From Gongronella butleri (Eukaryota > Mucoromycota > Mucoromycetes > Mucorales > Cunninghamellaceae): a stretch of 64,000 nt of DNA. Location: positions 1,164,501-1,228,500 of the forward strand of contig JAIWZP010000001.1 of NCBI GenBank assembly GCA_025201375.1, written 5' to 3'. Position 1 is the first letter of the stretch. Each line of letters starts with the position of its first letter. The translations under genes were made by a program, and so were the position numbers. Positions 11,301 to 22,795 of this stretch are shown here, one piece after another. The notes under the pieces are model-generated. The model did no database searches, had not been told where the DNA came from, and worked only from the letters and a program-made list of their open reading frames with translations.

Positions 11301-13859
11301 GTCGTCGGATGGCTTGCCTTCAGGGTCGGTGCCCACTTTGAGCACCTTTTGCACCATGGTTGTCACGCACCCGTACACCTTTTCTTTGAGAATCGGATGG
11401 TGTCGGATCAATTCGTCCATGGTGTTGCCCAGCGCCGTGGCGCCGTCAATCTCGGTCGATCCGCGCAGGTAATCCGGGTGCGTCAGCATATCGAAAAAGT
11501 GTGGCAATGGGTTGATCTCGTCAAACATTTGCAAGCCAGGCCCATTGAGGCACACGGCCCCAAACCCATGAATTGCCGCGTTCATCACCTCCAGGTTCGG
11601 CGCCTCGTACGTGCACATCACCTGCAAAAACGCCTGTGGCAGCTTCTGCTCTTGCAAAAACACAAGCGATGTCGGCTCATTGTGGATAAACGTCGACGTC
11701 ACATTCACCGCAAGCGTGAACACGCTGTTGCCAAACACCTTGCTGTGCTCAATGATCGCACGCAGTGAAAATGGTGCCGACGAATCAATCAAATTGCGCA
11801 GCCCGTCCGAGCTGCCTGTCGATTCCATCATCTTGATCAGAAACCGCAGCATAAATTTGATCAGCGAGATGCGCTCGTAAGCCACCTGCCCCGCCGCCGT
11901 GCTTGTCAGCGCGGGTTGCGGCTCATTGGACGCATAATCTATCGCGCGTTGCACCTCGGTCTAATTTTATAAAAAAAAAAGGAAGATCAATTTACTGCGC
12001 CAAGACACCCCCGCCCACCTGCCAAATTCAGCGTAATTGTGTTACCTTTATACGGTTCAGCAGAATCTCCACACCATTCGCATTACAAAAGGCAGAAAAT
12101 GACGCGGACACGGAGTTGACAATGCCGTCCAACAGGCCAACGACGCGTGCCACGTTCTAACGAGAATAGAAAGAAAGAAAATCGAAAAATCAACGACCAT
12201 GAGCTTCTTTTTCTTTTTCTTTTTTCGTCTTCTCAATCTTACCTTTACTTCCAAGGTGTCTTGATTGTCCAGCATATGGAGCAAAATGGGAATAATGCCG
12301 GCAGACATAAACATCTGGACACCCGATTGCGTCTGCGTAATGTACGACAGCAGCGTCAGCACTGCGTCCATGAATTCAGCAGAAAAAGCTTATTTGTAAT
12401 AAAAAAAATTTGAGCAAAGCCGTTTTTTTTTTGTGAACTTGTTTTTACCATTGATTTCGGATTGGTTGATTTGCCGCAAGATCTGCAGCAGCGCACCATG
12501 GTTGGCCGACGCATTGAACGCCTGCAGCACGTCGCTGAGCCGACTACGATGGCGTGCAATGCCGTCCAGCGCGTAAAGTGCATAGGCTTGAATCGACTAT
12601 GTGCACAAAAATGAGAAAAAGGGTGAGCGTGGCTGCCCCCCTTTATTTTTCTTTGAGGATGAAATTTGTCTTTTTACCTCGCTGACGTGCTTCTCTGGCT
12701 GCACGGCCTCGGCGAGATGAGGGATCAGGTGCGGCGCATAGACAAACAGCTTGTTTTGTGCAGCGGTCTCTGTGGCGGTGTGTGCCATGATGGCGAGCGC
12801 CGTCAACTGGCATTGTAACAGCTGCTGACGCGTCGTTTGGTCCGCCATGTGGTTGGCAATGCGGATGCGGTTAAACAGCTCAAAGTGATGCTCCTTTGGC
12901 ACGTCGTACGTGGCCACGAGCTGCTGGAACCATTCGACATCGGTTTTTGCGGGTGTCGCGTCGTCGTCGGCCGCCACGAGCTGGTGCGCAATGCTCTGGA
13001 CGCCCTCTTGCTGATGTTTGTCCATTTTGTTCTTGTCGTCGTCGGACAAGGTGCGATAAAACTGCAAATGCACGGTCGTCATTGCCGGCGTCACCAAAAA
13101 ATCACTGCTGCACAGCGACAGCACGTCGTGGTCCGGCGACGGCCATCCCTTGGCAAGCTCCATGATCTTGTCCTGCGGCGCCACAAACGACGACCGCATC
13201 GCGCGCGGGTTCGTCACGCGTTGCGCAGGCCGCAGCAAAAAGCCGAGCACCGTCTCGAGAATATCAATGTCCGACGTGTTGAGCAGCGACGTGAGATGCT
13301 AGATTGGAAAAACGAGCGCGGGAAAAGAAAGGGAAAGAAAGGGAAAAAAAGCAAAAGAGGCAAAAAAGAAAAAAAAAACGGCGCGTCAGTGCCCTGTTTT
13401 CGATAAAATCGCAACAAAAAAAAAAAAAAGAAGGGGGGGGCCTCTCACCTCATAGGAGTTGTAAATGTTGCGATTGGTGCAATGGTCAAAGAGCAGCAGG
13501 CACAGCTGCAGAATGCGCTGGATGAGCGCCTTTTCGCTCGGGTCAAAGGCCTTGGTCTGGATCGTGTCCAAATGATACTGCTCACACACGCGTTCGAGGA
13601 TGCTGTCGAACCGGTTGAGCACCGCCACCCAATGAAACATGTCGCCACGGCAAAACGTCCATTGCGACAGCTTCGCGTCAATCAGCGCGCAAAGCTCGGC
13701 CTCAGGCGCCTCTTCCAGCTGTTGAATCACTTGCTGCAGCGCCGCAGGCTAAAATGTAAAAGAACAATGGTGAGCCCCACCAAAAAAAAAACACGCAACC
13801 AATCCACTCGCACTTACCAAGGGAGAAAGCTTCTTGGAGGGGGCCTTTTTGATCTTCAT
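594..13859 (-). CDS. TOM1: Giant HECT-type E3 ubiquitin ligase (HUWE1/Tom1 family)
   Basis: The product transfers ubiquitin from E2 via a HECT cysteine thioester to substrates. I join 17 coding exons, all GT-AG: 13818-13859, 13449-13748, 12678-13298, 12449-12596, 12243-12388, 12046-12156, 11196-11960, 10797-11082, 10078-10683, 6143-9968, 5956-6085, 5657-5869, 5325-5601, 3804-5226, 2381-3682, 770-2278, 594-696. They total 11,808 nt, giving 3,935 residues in one frame (human HUWE1 ~4,370, yeast Tom1 ~3,270). The start, MKIKKAPSKKL, matches the family's short basic N-terminus ahead of the DUF908/DUF913 armadillo-like region. A UBA domain (VDMGFHRAGAEQAM) lies near residues 1296-1335. An Asp/Glu-rich block follows, then a Glu/Arg/Gln coiled region with polyalanine, and the C-terminal HECT domain (~3590-3935). 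The catalytic Cys3902 is in PSAHTCFNQVDLP, and its codon is split by the last intron. A 5'-UTR intron (13868-13969) precedes the start. Confidence 0.95.
4256..4327 (-). repeat. CAG/GCN trinucleotide repeat encoding polyalanine in the HECT ligase
   Basis: About 72 bases of nearly pure CAG (plus strand), read as GCT/GCC codons on the coding strand, give ~24 consecutive alanines. They sit after a Glu/Arg/Gln-rich, probably coiled-coil stretch and before a Thr/Ser/Asp-rich stretch. Length polymorphism between strains is likely for such a repeat (inference). Confidence 0.85.
8676..8802 (-). repeat. Asp/Glu-coding GTC-rich microsatellite in the HECT ligase
   Basis: Runs of CGT/GTC triplets on the plus strand (about 8679-8698 and 8777-8802) encode uninterrupted aspartates on the minus strand. 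This forms the acidic linker C-terminal to the UBA domain, a feature also known in HUWE1/Tom1. A second Asp-coding block lies near 6293-6330. Confidence 0.75.
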
Positions 13860-13867
13860 GATCGAGA

Positions 13868-13969
13868 CTAAAAAGAAAAAAACAAAAAAAGAGAGGGACG
13901 AAAAAAATAAGGGTGAGAAGCGCATACGTCATACCGCGAAAAAAAACAACTCGCTCCTCGATGCGTTAC
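13868..13969 (-). other. 5'-UTR intron of the HECT ligase
   Basis: On the minus strand a GTAACG donor at 13969 and a pyrimidine-rich TTTTTAG acceptor ending at 13868 flank ~100 bases that end nine bases before the predicted ATG at 13859. The arrangement matches the coding introns of the same gene, so the transcript probably starts further upstream, beyond 13970. Confidence 0.6.
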
Positions 13970-16432
13970 CAAAACAAACGGAGATGCAAGTGTCTTGTCA
14001 AGAATAGAATAGTTGATGGTACACAGGTCAATCCCCACACTCGTAAATACAAAAGAAAAAAGAAAAAGGGGGAATAAAGAGAAAGAGAGGAAAAAAACAA
14101 AGAAAAACCGAGTGAGGAACAAGGAAGAAGAAAGATGACGAGAAAAGGTGCAAGAAAAAAAAAAAAAAAACTAAAAGGGGGCTCTTGCGGCAGGACCGGC
14201 GTTTGAAACCCCGAAACACACACGCACATTGAACACACACACACACACGCACACAAAACGACATCGCTTGGCCCCCATCCTCGCAGCCGCACACCCTCCA
14301 TTGTCAGAACCTAATTCGTAGTGCATGCATGCTTGCATGCGAGCCCAACCAGCTTTTCGACTGGGCTCATGGGTCCAATTTTGCTCGAGGGCATTCCTGT
14401 TTCTCAGCCAAAGGTATATGCGTAGCACGCTTTATTTGTCATCCGCGGGGCCCGCATCAAGCATGAATTGGGCGACGCACTTTGGCGAAGAAAAAAAAAA
14501 AGAGCGCGAGCCCCGCCCGGAACGCTCCGTCGCAGCTTTTGCTGCGGCCAAACCCGCCCTTTTGACAAAAGGGCCCTGTTTTGTGACGACAAATGGCCCA
14601 CCCCCATAGACACACAGCATTCGCAACCGACCCCTGACAACACAGATATGCACGGAAATCGCGTGAGAAAGAGACGCGCGTAAAAAAAAAAAAGGTTAAA
14701 ATACCTGTTTATGCTTCATTTCTGCATTTTGTCACAAATCAATGACCCAATCATCCCCAAAATCGGTCAAAAGACCCTGCTTGGCTTTGCTTTACACAGC
14801 TGGCAAGCGGCGATTTGGGGGTCGATGATACGCCAAGCCCAAAATCGACCGCGGTGAACCGTGCCCCCAAAATGGGAAAATGATGTCCCCAGAAAGCCGC
14901 CAAACTTGCAGACTAGAGTGACCCGAGAGCCAAACCACGAAAACGATCAAAAAAGAGCACGGTCAAATTGCTCGCCAGCGAGCAATCCGCGATTTTAGAT
15001 TAAATTTGAAATGCGAATTGCGTGGGAACGACGTGTCCTAAAGTCGCGCTGCTGCATCCACTAGCACGAGATGGTCCAGGGCCGTCAATCCCAAAAGGGC
15101 AAAACGCGTGCAACGCGACTTTTGACGCGATTCAGCGCGTTTTAAAAAGACTAGTGACGTTGGCATCATAGCGACCCTTGCCAAAACACGTCGTTTTCCG
15201 CTGATCACCGGCAGCCACGTACGCAGCGCCGCATGCTCTTCCTGATGGTCTTTGTTTCAAGACACTGCGTCCAGTTTTTGTCAATGTTGCCTTGAGCCGA
15301 AAATTGAGCTCAAATTCATTTTTACACGAGAACCGGTCAGTGAACCTCTATTTTTTAATGTATATCTATCAATGAAAAGGTACCATTCACCATGTGGTTT
15401 AATGGGGCAGCGATCCGAGGACTTGATTTTCTCCATTGTAAAATCCGTGACTCTACCCCTTGGATAATCAGCCAAAAAATAGCCATTTTCCAAATTGCAA
15501 TGGCACGCCACGGAGTGTTTGCTTCACTTGGAAACAATGTCTTTTATGCATTTTGGTCACTTTCTTTCTAGAACACGCGTAAAAATCGGGGGTCAACCAA
15601 GCTCGTCAATTTGTGTTCCAGGAAATCATTTTTACGCGCATTTGTCTTTAAAAAATTGAATAGACGTTTGTAGCGAGCCACTGAAAGCATCAAAATTGAC
15701 ACTGAATCGTGCTGTGCATGACGCGATCGCATTTTGATAGGATTGTATACCGAAAAAGACACGAATAGCACAAAAAATGCAAAAAATGCTATTTTATAAA
15801 CCTATGCCCTCTTTTCAACAGTGTGTAGGCTTGACTCAAGCAACAGATAGCAGCATAGGATACGCCTCCAGGCGGTACAGTAGTGTCCGCTTTTGAGCAG
15901 TTGTTCAAGCCTGAAACGCATGCAATGCGCTAAAAGTCAAGCTGACTGATGGATGATGAGATCAATTGGCGTCCTTTTTTTTTTTTTTATCAAGTCCGCA
16001 GCAACAGCGGTTTTATTGTTTATCATTGTCATCAATTAGCAGGAGGCACAGTGCAGGGTATAAGGTAAAAAGTGAGATAGATCAAGTGCAGAGTGGAATT
16101 GGGGGGGGGGAAATTTAAGAACATGTATATAGAAGAGAGAGGGAGAGAGTAGCGCGCGCGTGTGTGTGTGAGCAGGCATTATGAAGACGACTTTTCGTAA
16201 AGCACAATAAGAGGAAAGGGGGAAGCGACATGCATGGGAGTACGAACCATGGAACAAGGGGAGGCAAAAAAAAAAAAGTGACATTAGGGGCATTTCAATC
16301 AATCGGGATGCACGTGCGTCAAAAAAGGTGATACACAAACATGGTAGGGGTGGGGCAAAAAAAAAAAAAAAAAGATGGAAAGGGGAGGGGAGACAGAGGG
16401 ATCGTGAGCGAGCAAAGCATTTGCCTTTTGCC
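13970..16432. other. Intergenic region upstream of the HECT ligase, with dispersed repeat copy A
   Basis: No gene was recognised in this stretch. It contains a CA/GT microsatellite (about 14233-14255) and a run of overlapping GCATGC palindromes (14323-14340). A decayed dispersed repeat occupies ~14720-15480. Bases 16080-16400 are probably 3' UTR of the next minus-strand gene. ORFs here are short and of low complexity. Confidence 0.6.
14720..15480. repeat. Dispersed degenerate repeat, copy A
   Basis: This stretch aligns colinearly with ~30340-31020. The best core (14989-15027 against 30521-30559) is identical at 32 of 39 positions. Further shared blocks in the same order are CGCATGCTCTT (near 15229 and 30764), GCCGAAAAT (near 15297 and 30827), GAGGACTT (near 15417 and 30950) and ACCCCTTGG (near 15455 and 30988). 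No long ORF is shared, so it looks like an old non-coding or dead element. Confidence 0.65.
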
Positions 16433-17756
16433 TCAATGTGCCTCGTCCTTGACATATTCCAGCACGACGCCGACGAACTCGTCCAGGATCTCAGCGTTCT
16501 TGACATACTTGACGGGCAAGGGCTTATTTTCCTCTTGACCATACAGGATGGTGTGGACGGGGGGCAAGACAACCATGGGCTCATCTGCCGTGCTGATGCT
16601 GCTTTCGCTGCTACTGCTTGTTCGTCTGCGCAGATTGGTGCTGGGGACTAATGGAGGACAAAAGGAATCAATGGAGGGCAGCTCGATTTTTTGCAGAGGA
16701 AAGTTGTAAAAGGGCAATTGGGTCTTCCAGGAGCGGCCACCACGGTTCTCTTCTTCATCGTCCTCCATGGTGGGTGAGCCAGCGGGCGAGGAATGGGTGG
16801 AGCGCAATTTGGAAGAGGGTGGAGAATAGAGGGACATACCCATGATGCCACGCCCGCCGCTGGACAAGGCCTTGTTGACCCCGCCCTTGCCGCTACCATG
16901 GCGACGACTAGTCGGTTTGACAATGGCACATGCATTCTCTTTGCTGCTCTTGCTGCTGTTGTTGCGTCGCCCAAGCCGACGCACAATCTCGTCACGAATA
17001 AACGACTGCTTCTCCTCACTGTCTTGCTCGCCATATTTTTGTCGCGCCAAACGGTAAACGCGGCAGCGCAGATCATTTTGTCGGTTCTTTTCTCGATTCT
17101 CCGCTCGCCACTTGCGCATTCTGCGAACCCAAGAAAAAAAAAAAGGAGGATAAAAAAGCGCGTCAGTCCAATCTTCAAGCACCCAAAACAAAAAAAAAAA
17201 ACAAAAAAAAAAAACCAAAATAGACGCGCGGGCCCCCCGCTGATCGATCACCGCGACTTCTTTTTTTTTTTTTTTTGATCTCGCACTCTCCCCTTGCCCA
17301 CGGCCGAGAACATGCCAAGCCAGAAACCTGGCCCATGCATGACACGAAGCGCAACAATGGCCTCTTTTTCCTTTTTCTTCTTACCTTTCCGTTGTCTCTT
17401 CTTTGGAAACGACCTTTTTGGCATGGCCCTTCCAGCGCTTTTGATCTCGGCTTCGCACGTAAGGGATGTTGTGGATGTTTGGGTTCTCCATATGGCGTTT
17501 CCTATTGGCGGCATAAAAAAAAAGAGCTGAGTTCAGAAACACGCGTCAATGCTTCCCTGCCCCCTCCACTCCCCCCATAAAACATGTGACGCCTCCTTGC
17601 ACACATACAAGTTGGACCTGGTGGCAAACACTGTGATTGGATTAGAAAAAAAAGATGAGCACGCTGGTTGAAACTAGAATGAGGGATATCCAGGGTTCAC
17701 TCACTCTTGGAGCATTGCGAGCAGGAAAAGCACTTGACCAGATTTTCTTGAGACAT
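16433..17756 (-). CDS. C2H2 zinc-finger and DUF3020 protein, probable transcriptional regulator
   Basis: Four exons (17705-17756, a 22-nt micro-exon 17609-17630, 17385-17501, 16433-17120) total 879 nt, giving 292 residues. The N-terminus assembles across the first three exons into one zinc finger: Cys12-x2-Cys15-x12-His28-x6-His35 (CSQCSKMFATRSNLKRH). Next come a basic segment (RSRDQKRWKGH) and the DUF3020 signature MRKWRAENREKNRQNDLRCR at ~65-84, a basic motif typical of fungal nuclear proteins. The C-terminal half is Ser-rich and probably disordered, with acidic EDDEEENRG. DNA binding and nuclear location are inferred from the finger and basic motif. The junctions are consensus, and the finger appears only if the micro-exon is used, which supports the model. 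Confidence 0.85.
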
Positions 17757-19173
17757 CGTTTAGCAAAGCGAGAGGGCGAAATAGGACGAGGCGAATGCAA
17801 AAAAAGAAAAAAAAAGAAAAAAAAAGGCGTGTGATAAAAAAACAAACAAGTAAAGGAGGAGAGTGTGTGAAAGAGAAAAAGAGCAAAGGAAAAGAAAAAA
17901 AGAGGAAGGGAAAAATGAGAAGTAAAGAATGAAAACTAACTTTATGGGCTGTCAACGAGATGCACAGGGCTGCTCTATCTTTTCTTTTTTTTTCATCTAT
18001 CCTTCTTTAAAAATCTACATATTTTCAATAAAAAGTAACGTGTGCACATATTGCATATAAACTCAGTCGTGTGCTGGGGTAAGGTATGATGTTTCTCCTT
18101 TCATCCTTGCTGTCGCATGGATTTAGCGTTGATATGATCAAGCTATGTTCCTTTTTTGGCGGGCACTTTTTGTGTACAATGCTAAAAACGATGTGGAATC
18201 GCGTATCATGCGACGCGATCACCCCTCCTCCTCCTCCGTCCATGAACAACAAAGCCGCTTCTCGTTTGCTCATTACTACTTGCTGTTTGCTTTATTCAAC
18301 GACGTGCTTCATTATTATGCAGATCTATTTGCACTTGTCGCACCACAAATCCCTTGCTGGTACCACCCGGACGATCGCAGCTGCCCATTGTTCGAAAAAA
18401 AAATTCAAATGTGTGCCCAACGCGACGCAAAAGCTGGCCTTTGTTCCTTTACCCCAGGTCGCTTTTTGCCGACACGCCACCCATCTTAAGATTTCGCGCG
18501 CGCGCTCCTTGGGACTTGTCTGCCTCCCTCTTGTTCCTCCTTCCCCCATTCTCTCTACCTCCTTCCTTTTCCCCCATCATGCTCCAAGCTTTTTTTTTTC
18601 GTCCACCTTGCATTCCCGATACAATGCCAAATTAAAAAAAATCAACGACAAGCATCCAAGCATGCCAAACCCGCTCATACGCGAGCGAGGGACGAGGGTG
18701 ATACCATTTAATCCAAAATAATCAATCATAACAAAAAAGCAAGTAAGCCGGGGTAAGGGGGTTTGATTAAAATTTTCCCTGGCACCGCGCCCCCCTCACC
18801 CTCGTTTCTCCCTTTTTTTGAGAGGAATCCAATGATTCCCTTTGCTGGAAAGATCATTTCCCGCGCAACCCACGCCACCCACATTTCTCCTATGCCTTGT
18901 TTCTCTCCCCCCAATCCCTTTGTTTCCCATCGTCCCCTCTTTTGTCCCTCGATCCCGTGTAACAAACACGCTAACGCGACCGATGACGGGCCAATTGCGG
19001 ATTATTATTCTTTTTTTTTTTCAGGAACAAGGCAAAAGAACACGTCGCAGCGCGCCGGCGCGGCAGACAAAAAAGAGGCAAACAAGAAAAAAAAAAAAAA
19101 AAAGAGTGCACGCGCCCAATTCATGTCTTTAAACACATACACAGGCGCGCACGCTTTTATTGTTCTGTTTTTC
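17757..19173. other. Intergenic, between the DUF3020 and RING genes
   Basis: No gene was supported. There are strongly pyrimidine-rich tracts on the plus strand at ~18500-18600 and 18780-18960. A 211-codon plus ORF (18086-18721) has composition consistent with chance (Ser/Cys/His from CT-rich DNA), no recognisable domain and no flanking splice sites. Confidence 0.5.
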
Positions 19174-20308
19174 TTAGCCGTACATCATGGAGCGCGCCTC
19201 CTCTTCCTCTTCTTGCTTGACTTTTTCCTCTGTCTCCACCTGGTGGCGACACATGGGGCATGTGTTGTGCAATTCCAACCATGGCACAAGACAGCCTTGA
19301 TCAAAATAATGACCACTACATTAAAAAATGAGCGTCTACCTCCCTAGAAGCCACGTCCCGACAAACCCACTCGCGGACGCAACAACGCGTGATGCGTGCC
19401 TGCGATGTGCGTGCGTGCGTGCGTATGCTTGCGGATCTGCTGCTTTTTTTTTCAATGTCATTCTTCTCCCTTACCAAGGCATCCTTGTCACCACATCATC
19501 GCTCGTCTGCAGCACATCCTTACAAATAATACATGTCTCGTCGCTGCAAAAGGGCAAATGAGTTTAAAAAGAATTTAAACAATGCCATGCATCATGCACG
19601 CGGCAAAAGAAAAAAAATGGGCTCGTTCTTTGCCTCTGCATTTCGTCTTACCTTGCCAATGTAGCCTTTTTCATGTCGGGCAACGACTTGATGAAGCGCT
19701 TCGACGCCGGTGGTGGACCCTTGGCATTCATCTGTGACTCTTCCAGGAGCTGAGAAACCAAATTGTCCAAGAATTGTTCCTGATCCGCATCGCCAATGCT
19801 TTGCATTTGCACCTGATGATGCCGAAGCGTGCTTTTTTTTTTTTAAAAAAAAAAAGGCATGAATGACCTGCTGCCTTGGCATCTCAGCTAGACCACTCGT
19901 CCCCCCCCCATGCACCTGCTCACATGAGCCATCGTTGGCGAATTCGCCGCATCCATTCTCATGGCGAGCCAAGGATGCAGAGCACGAGGCGTAAAATAAT
20001 CTTTTTACTCTCCCCTGTGCGTCGCAATTCCTTACTTTATGGTGTGCATCATCTGAAGATACGGGTCTTGTGGCTGGTTTGTCTGTCTTGTGCTGCCTGC
20101 CGCTGCCGACCGGCCAGGTGGGGCCATAAAATCGTCCAAATCCACATTGTACGAGGCCGCGCGCCCTTGCTGCCGGTTTTGCTGAATATTAAGCTCGTCT
20201 GGCACAAAGAAAAGCACATAAAATTCGCGTTAGGTATCCTGAATTCCTTGTTGACATACTCGTCGCGTCGCCTTATATTTTTTTTTTTTTACCAAAATAG
20301 CTTGCCAT
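19174..20308 (-). CDS. RING-H2 E3 ubiquitin ligase, RNF115/RNF126-like
   Basis: Five exons (20293-20308, 20036-20198, 19652-19831, 19475-19543, 19174-19315) join in frame to 570 nt, giving 189 residues. The family hallmark AKGPPPASK...IKSLP precedes a C-terminal RING: Cys124-x2-Cys127, Cys143-x-His145, Cys151, and CPMCR at ~162-166, with the E2-contact motif VPWLELHNTC. At the position of the usual second His of the H-x2-H pair the gene has Asp148 (GHYFDQGC). The zinc-ribbon CxxC found at the N-terminus of animal RNF126 is not visible. The start ATG at 20308 is the least certain part. An open frame continues upstream (to ~20575), and a GTATGG donor near 20387 could join it to this exon. Confidence 0.82.
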
Positions 20309-22795
20309 CTCTCGATCCACCCGTTTGTAAAGAAAAAAAAAAAAGTACAAAAAAGAGTGCAATCGAGGTTGTCCGCAAGGCCATACGTCATCTTCCCGCA
20401 AACGGACTTTCAACTGGCAACGGACCTTGAAAAAAGGCTGTGCCTCGCTGATTTCAGGCACAAAACGCCCAAATTGTCGGACCCAACAACCATGGTCACC
20501 GTGGCGGCGGCCATGGATGGATTTGCCATCCAAAGTGAACCGTCCATGTCCATAAATCTGCCATTGGTGTCCCACAGGATCAGCTGCGGTGCCATGATTT
20601 TCGTTGTTTTTGTGTTTTTGTCGATTGTTGGCGCGGGTGCATTAGTAGCGACATGTGTGTGCAACGGGTGCTGCACAGAACCTGCGTCTGGGACGTTCCG
20701 CTTCGTCACTCCAATGGCCAACCAAAACAAACAAACAAAAAAAATAGCCTTTTTGCGCATTAGGCGGAATTTGATTTGTTTACGCGAGTCCCAAGTGCAA
20801 ATGGCATGGCGACGACCGTGACGGATCATCGTCCCGCTTCGTTTCAGTAGCGGGATCAGGGCGGCTCCCCCCAGTAAAGAGATCAAGGGAGTTGTCGCCG
20901 CTGTTACCCCCTTGCTCGTGAGGTAAGCATTTTTTTTCAAGGGGAACACCCGACATAAAACCTACATGGGTAATCGGCTGAGTACGTTGCAGCTGATTTG
21001 AGTGATTTCCGTCGCTGCCAAAAGGAATGCGAGTGCATGTAGAGAGCAAGGGAGAATAAAAAAAAAGGCACAGGGGAGCAAAAAAGGCACAAAGCAGGGC
21101 GGCGCGCAGCTGTCGTCAGCTTGCTGGCACATCCCCACAGAGGCGTGCGCCATGGTCACACATGCGTGGGTAATTTTTTGCCGGCAAAGGTCAATGGAAA
21201 CGTGGAAAAAGGGCATGGATGACCCATTTCAGCTGTTTCCGTGCAAATCATCTTGAACAACACATGCTGGCGTACACACAAGCCCGCACCATGCATGAAG
21301 CTGTCCTCCTTTTTTTTTTTTAAAAAAAAGAAAATAAAAAAAAAAAGACAGGTTGAGCGACTTTTTTTTTTTTTCAAAAAAAGAGCTGCACTGTCTAAAT
21401 GCCCTCCACAGTGCCATCCAAATGGCCGAAAAAAAAACGCCTCTCGCTACCATGCCCACGAGGTTCACGACTGGGGGTTCCCCGCCTTTTTCTCGAGACC
21501 GCCACCATGCGTGCGAACGATCATTGGTGTCACCTTGATTTTGCATGGTTTGTGTCACTTGAGCGGCCGATCGGTGGCACCAAAACGCGTGGCCTTGCAT
21601 CTTTTTTATTTTTTTTCTATTTTCAAGGTGCTAAAGATGGCGAATTGGGCAAAAAATAAACCAGAAAGAACAAGAAAGATGAAAGGGACCCGCGCAAAGA
21701 AATGGGCCAATGGCCCCATTTTCAAGGGCCAGCAGCACCATCTCTTTTTCAATGGCCATGGAAATAAAAAAGGACGGCCAGCCGCGGATCAAAGCATCAT
21801 CTCCTTCGCATTTGATGCTGGCTTTTCCCCTTGATCTAACCCCCTTTGACGCTATCTTGAAGCATCATCTCGGCATGCGCCATATTTTCAAGACACATGA
21901 GGCCCTGGCCTGTAGAAATTAGGCGTGTGGTGCTTTTTTGTTATTGTTGCCAGATGAGTGGCCTTGGCCAGAAGAAAAAAAAAAAGAGATGCACTTGTAG
22001 CCAAAAATAAATCGTTTTGTTGACACCCAAGCCCGCTTCATTTGGACAGTACAGAGAAGGATGCTTGTACGGACGCGTCTTGATGTGTTTCAGCAGGCTC
22101 AGCATTTCTTCGCTGAATTGGAGAGCAAAAAGAGCGAGGAGGCCGCGCAAATGCCTCCTTTGTCCCTTTCTTGCTCCACTGTAAACACGTAAATGTCGCG
22201 TCTCCTCGTTCATTGGGCCTCCCATCCTGCGCCGCCTCCCTCTTGTACGTCGCGCGAATCTATTGGAGAGAGAGGTGGCAAGCTTTCCTTGAGAGACGAT
22301 CAAGGGGGGGGGAAAAGAGAAAAAGAGCAGGAGATCGAGGAGGAAGCGGAGTACAAAGGGACACTTCGTAGATCATTATTGTTCTTGTGATCTGCTGGCA
22401 TCTCCTTGATTAGGCTCTTTTGCAATATAGTGGCCATGCATGGGATTTGCAGAGAGCGAGATAGAAAGAGAGCAAAAAAAAAAAAAAAAAAAAAGAGGAG
22501 AACACGCGCAATTGTTATTTGTTTCTATTTTGGACAAAGGTGATGAGTGTCTACGGGGAGTGCGGCGCCCCTGTTTATGTATTTGATTAAGGTTGCCCTC
22601 AGCCAAGAAGCAATGGGATTACCAAAATTGGCCAAAATGGGTAGCAAAAGATTCGAAGGGGAGCGACGCGCATCACATGAGCGGACTTGCAATTATAAAA
22701 AGGCGGGCGACGCGCCCTTCGTCTTTGTCTTGTCCATCGTTTTTTTCTCTCTATCTCTTTCTACTTTTTTTCATCTTTCAAGCTCTCCATCACCC
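20309..22795. other. Intergenic region with possible upstream exon of the RING gene and GPR1-like A promoter
   Basis: On the minus strand 20390-20575 stays open and might encode an N-terminal extension of the RING protein, but I see no zinc-ribbon motif and cannot support it. The rest holds homopolymer runs (e.g. 21312-21390) and no recognisable gene. The last ~150 bases are the promoter and 5' UTR of the plus-strand transporter gene. Confidence 0.5.
22694..22700 (+). promoter_or_regulatory. TATA box of GPR1-like gene A
   Basis: TATAAAA lies 102 bases upstream of the ATG at 22796 and is followed by a CT-rich leader (TCTCTCTATCTCTTT). The two paralogous genes downstream have the same arrangement. 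Confidence 0.65.

Noticed and set aside
20410..20949. 179-codon minus ORF upstream of the RING gene as a separate gene
   Set aside because: It runs through homopolymer tracts, lacks a recognisable domain, and competes with another open frame of the same strand that leads into the RING exon. Neither could be supported.
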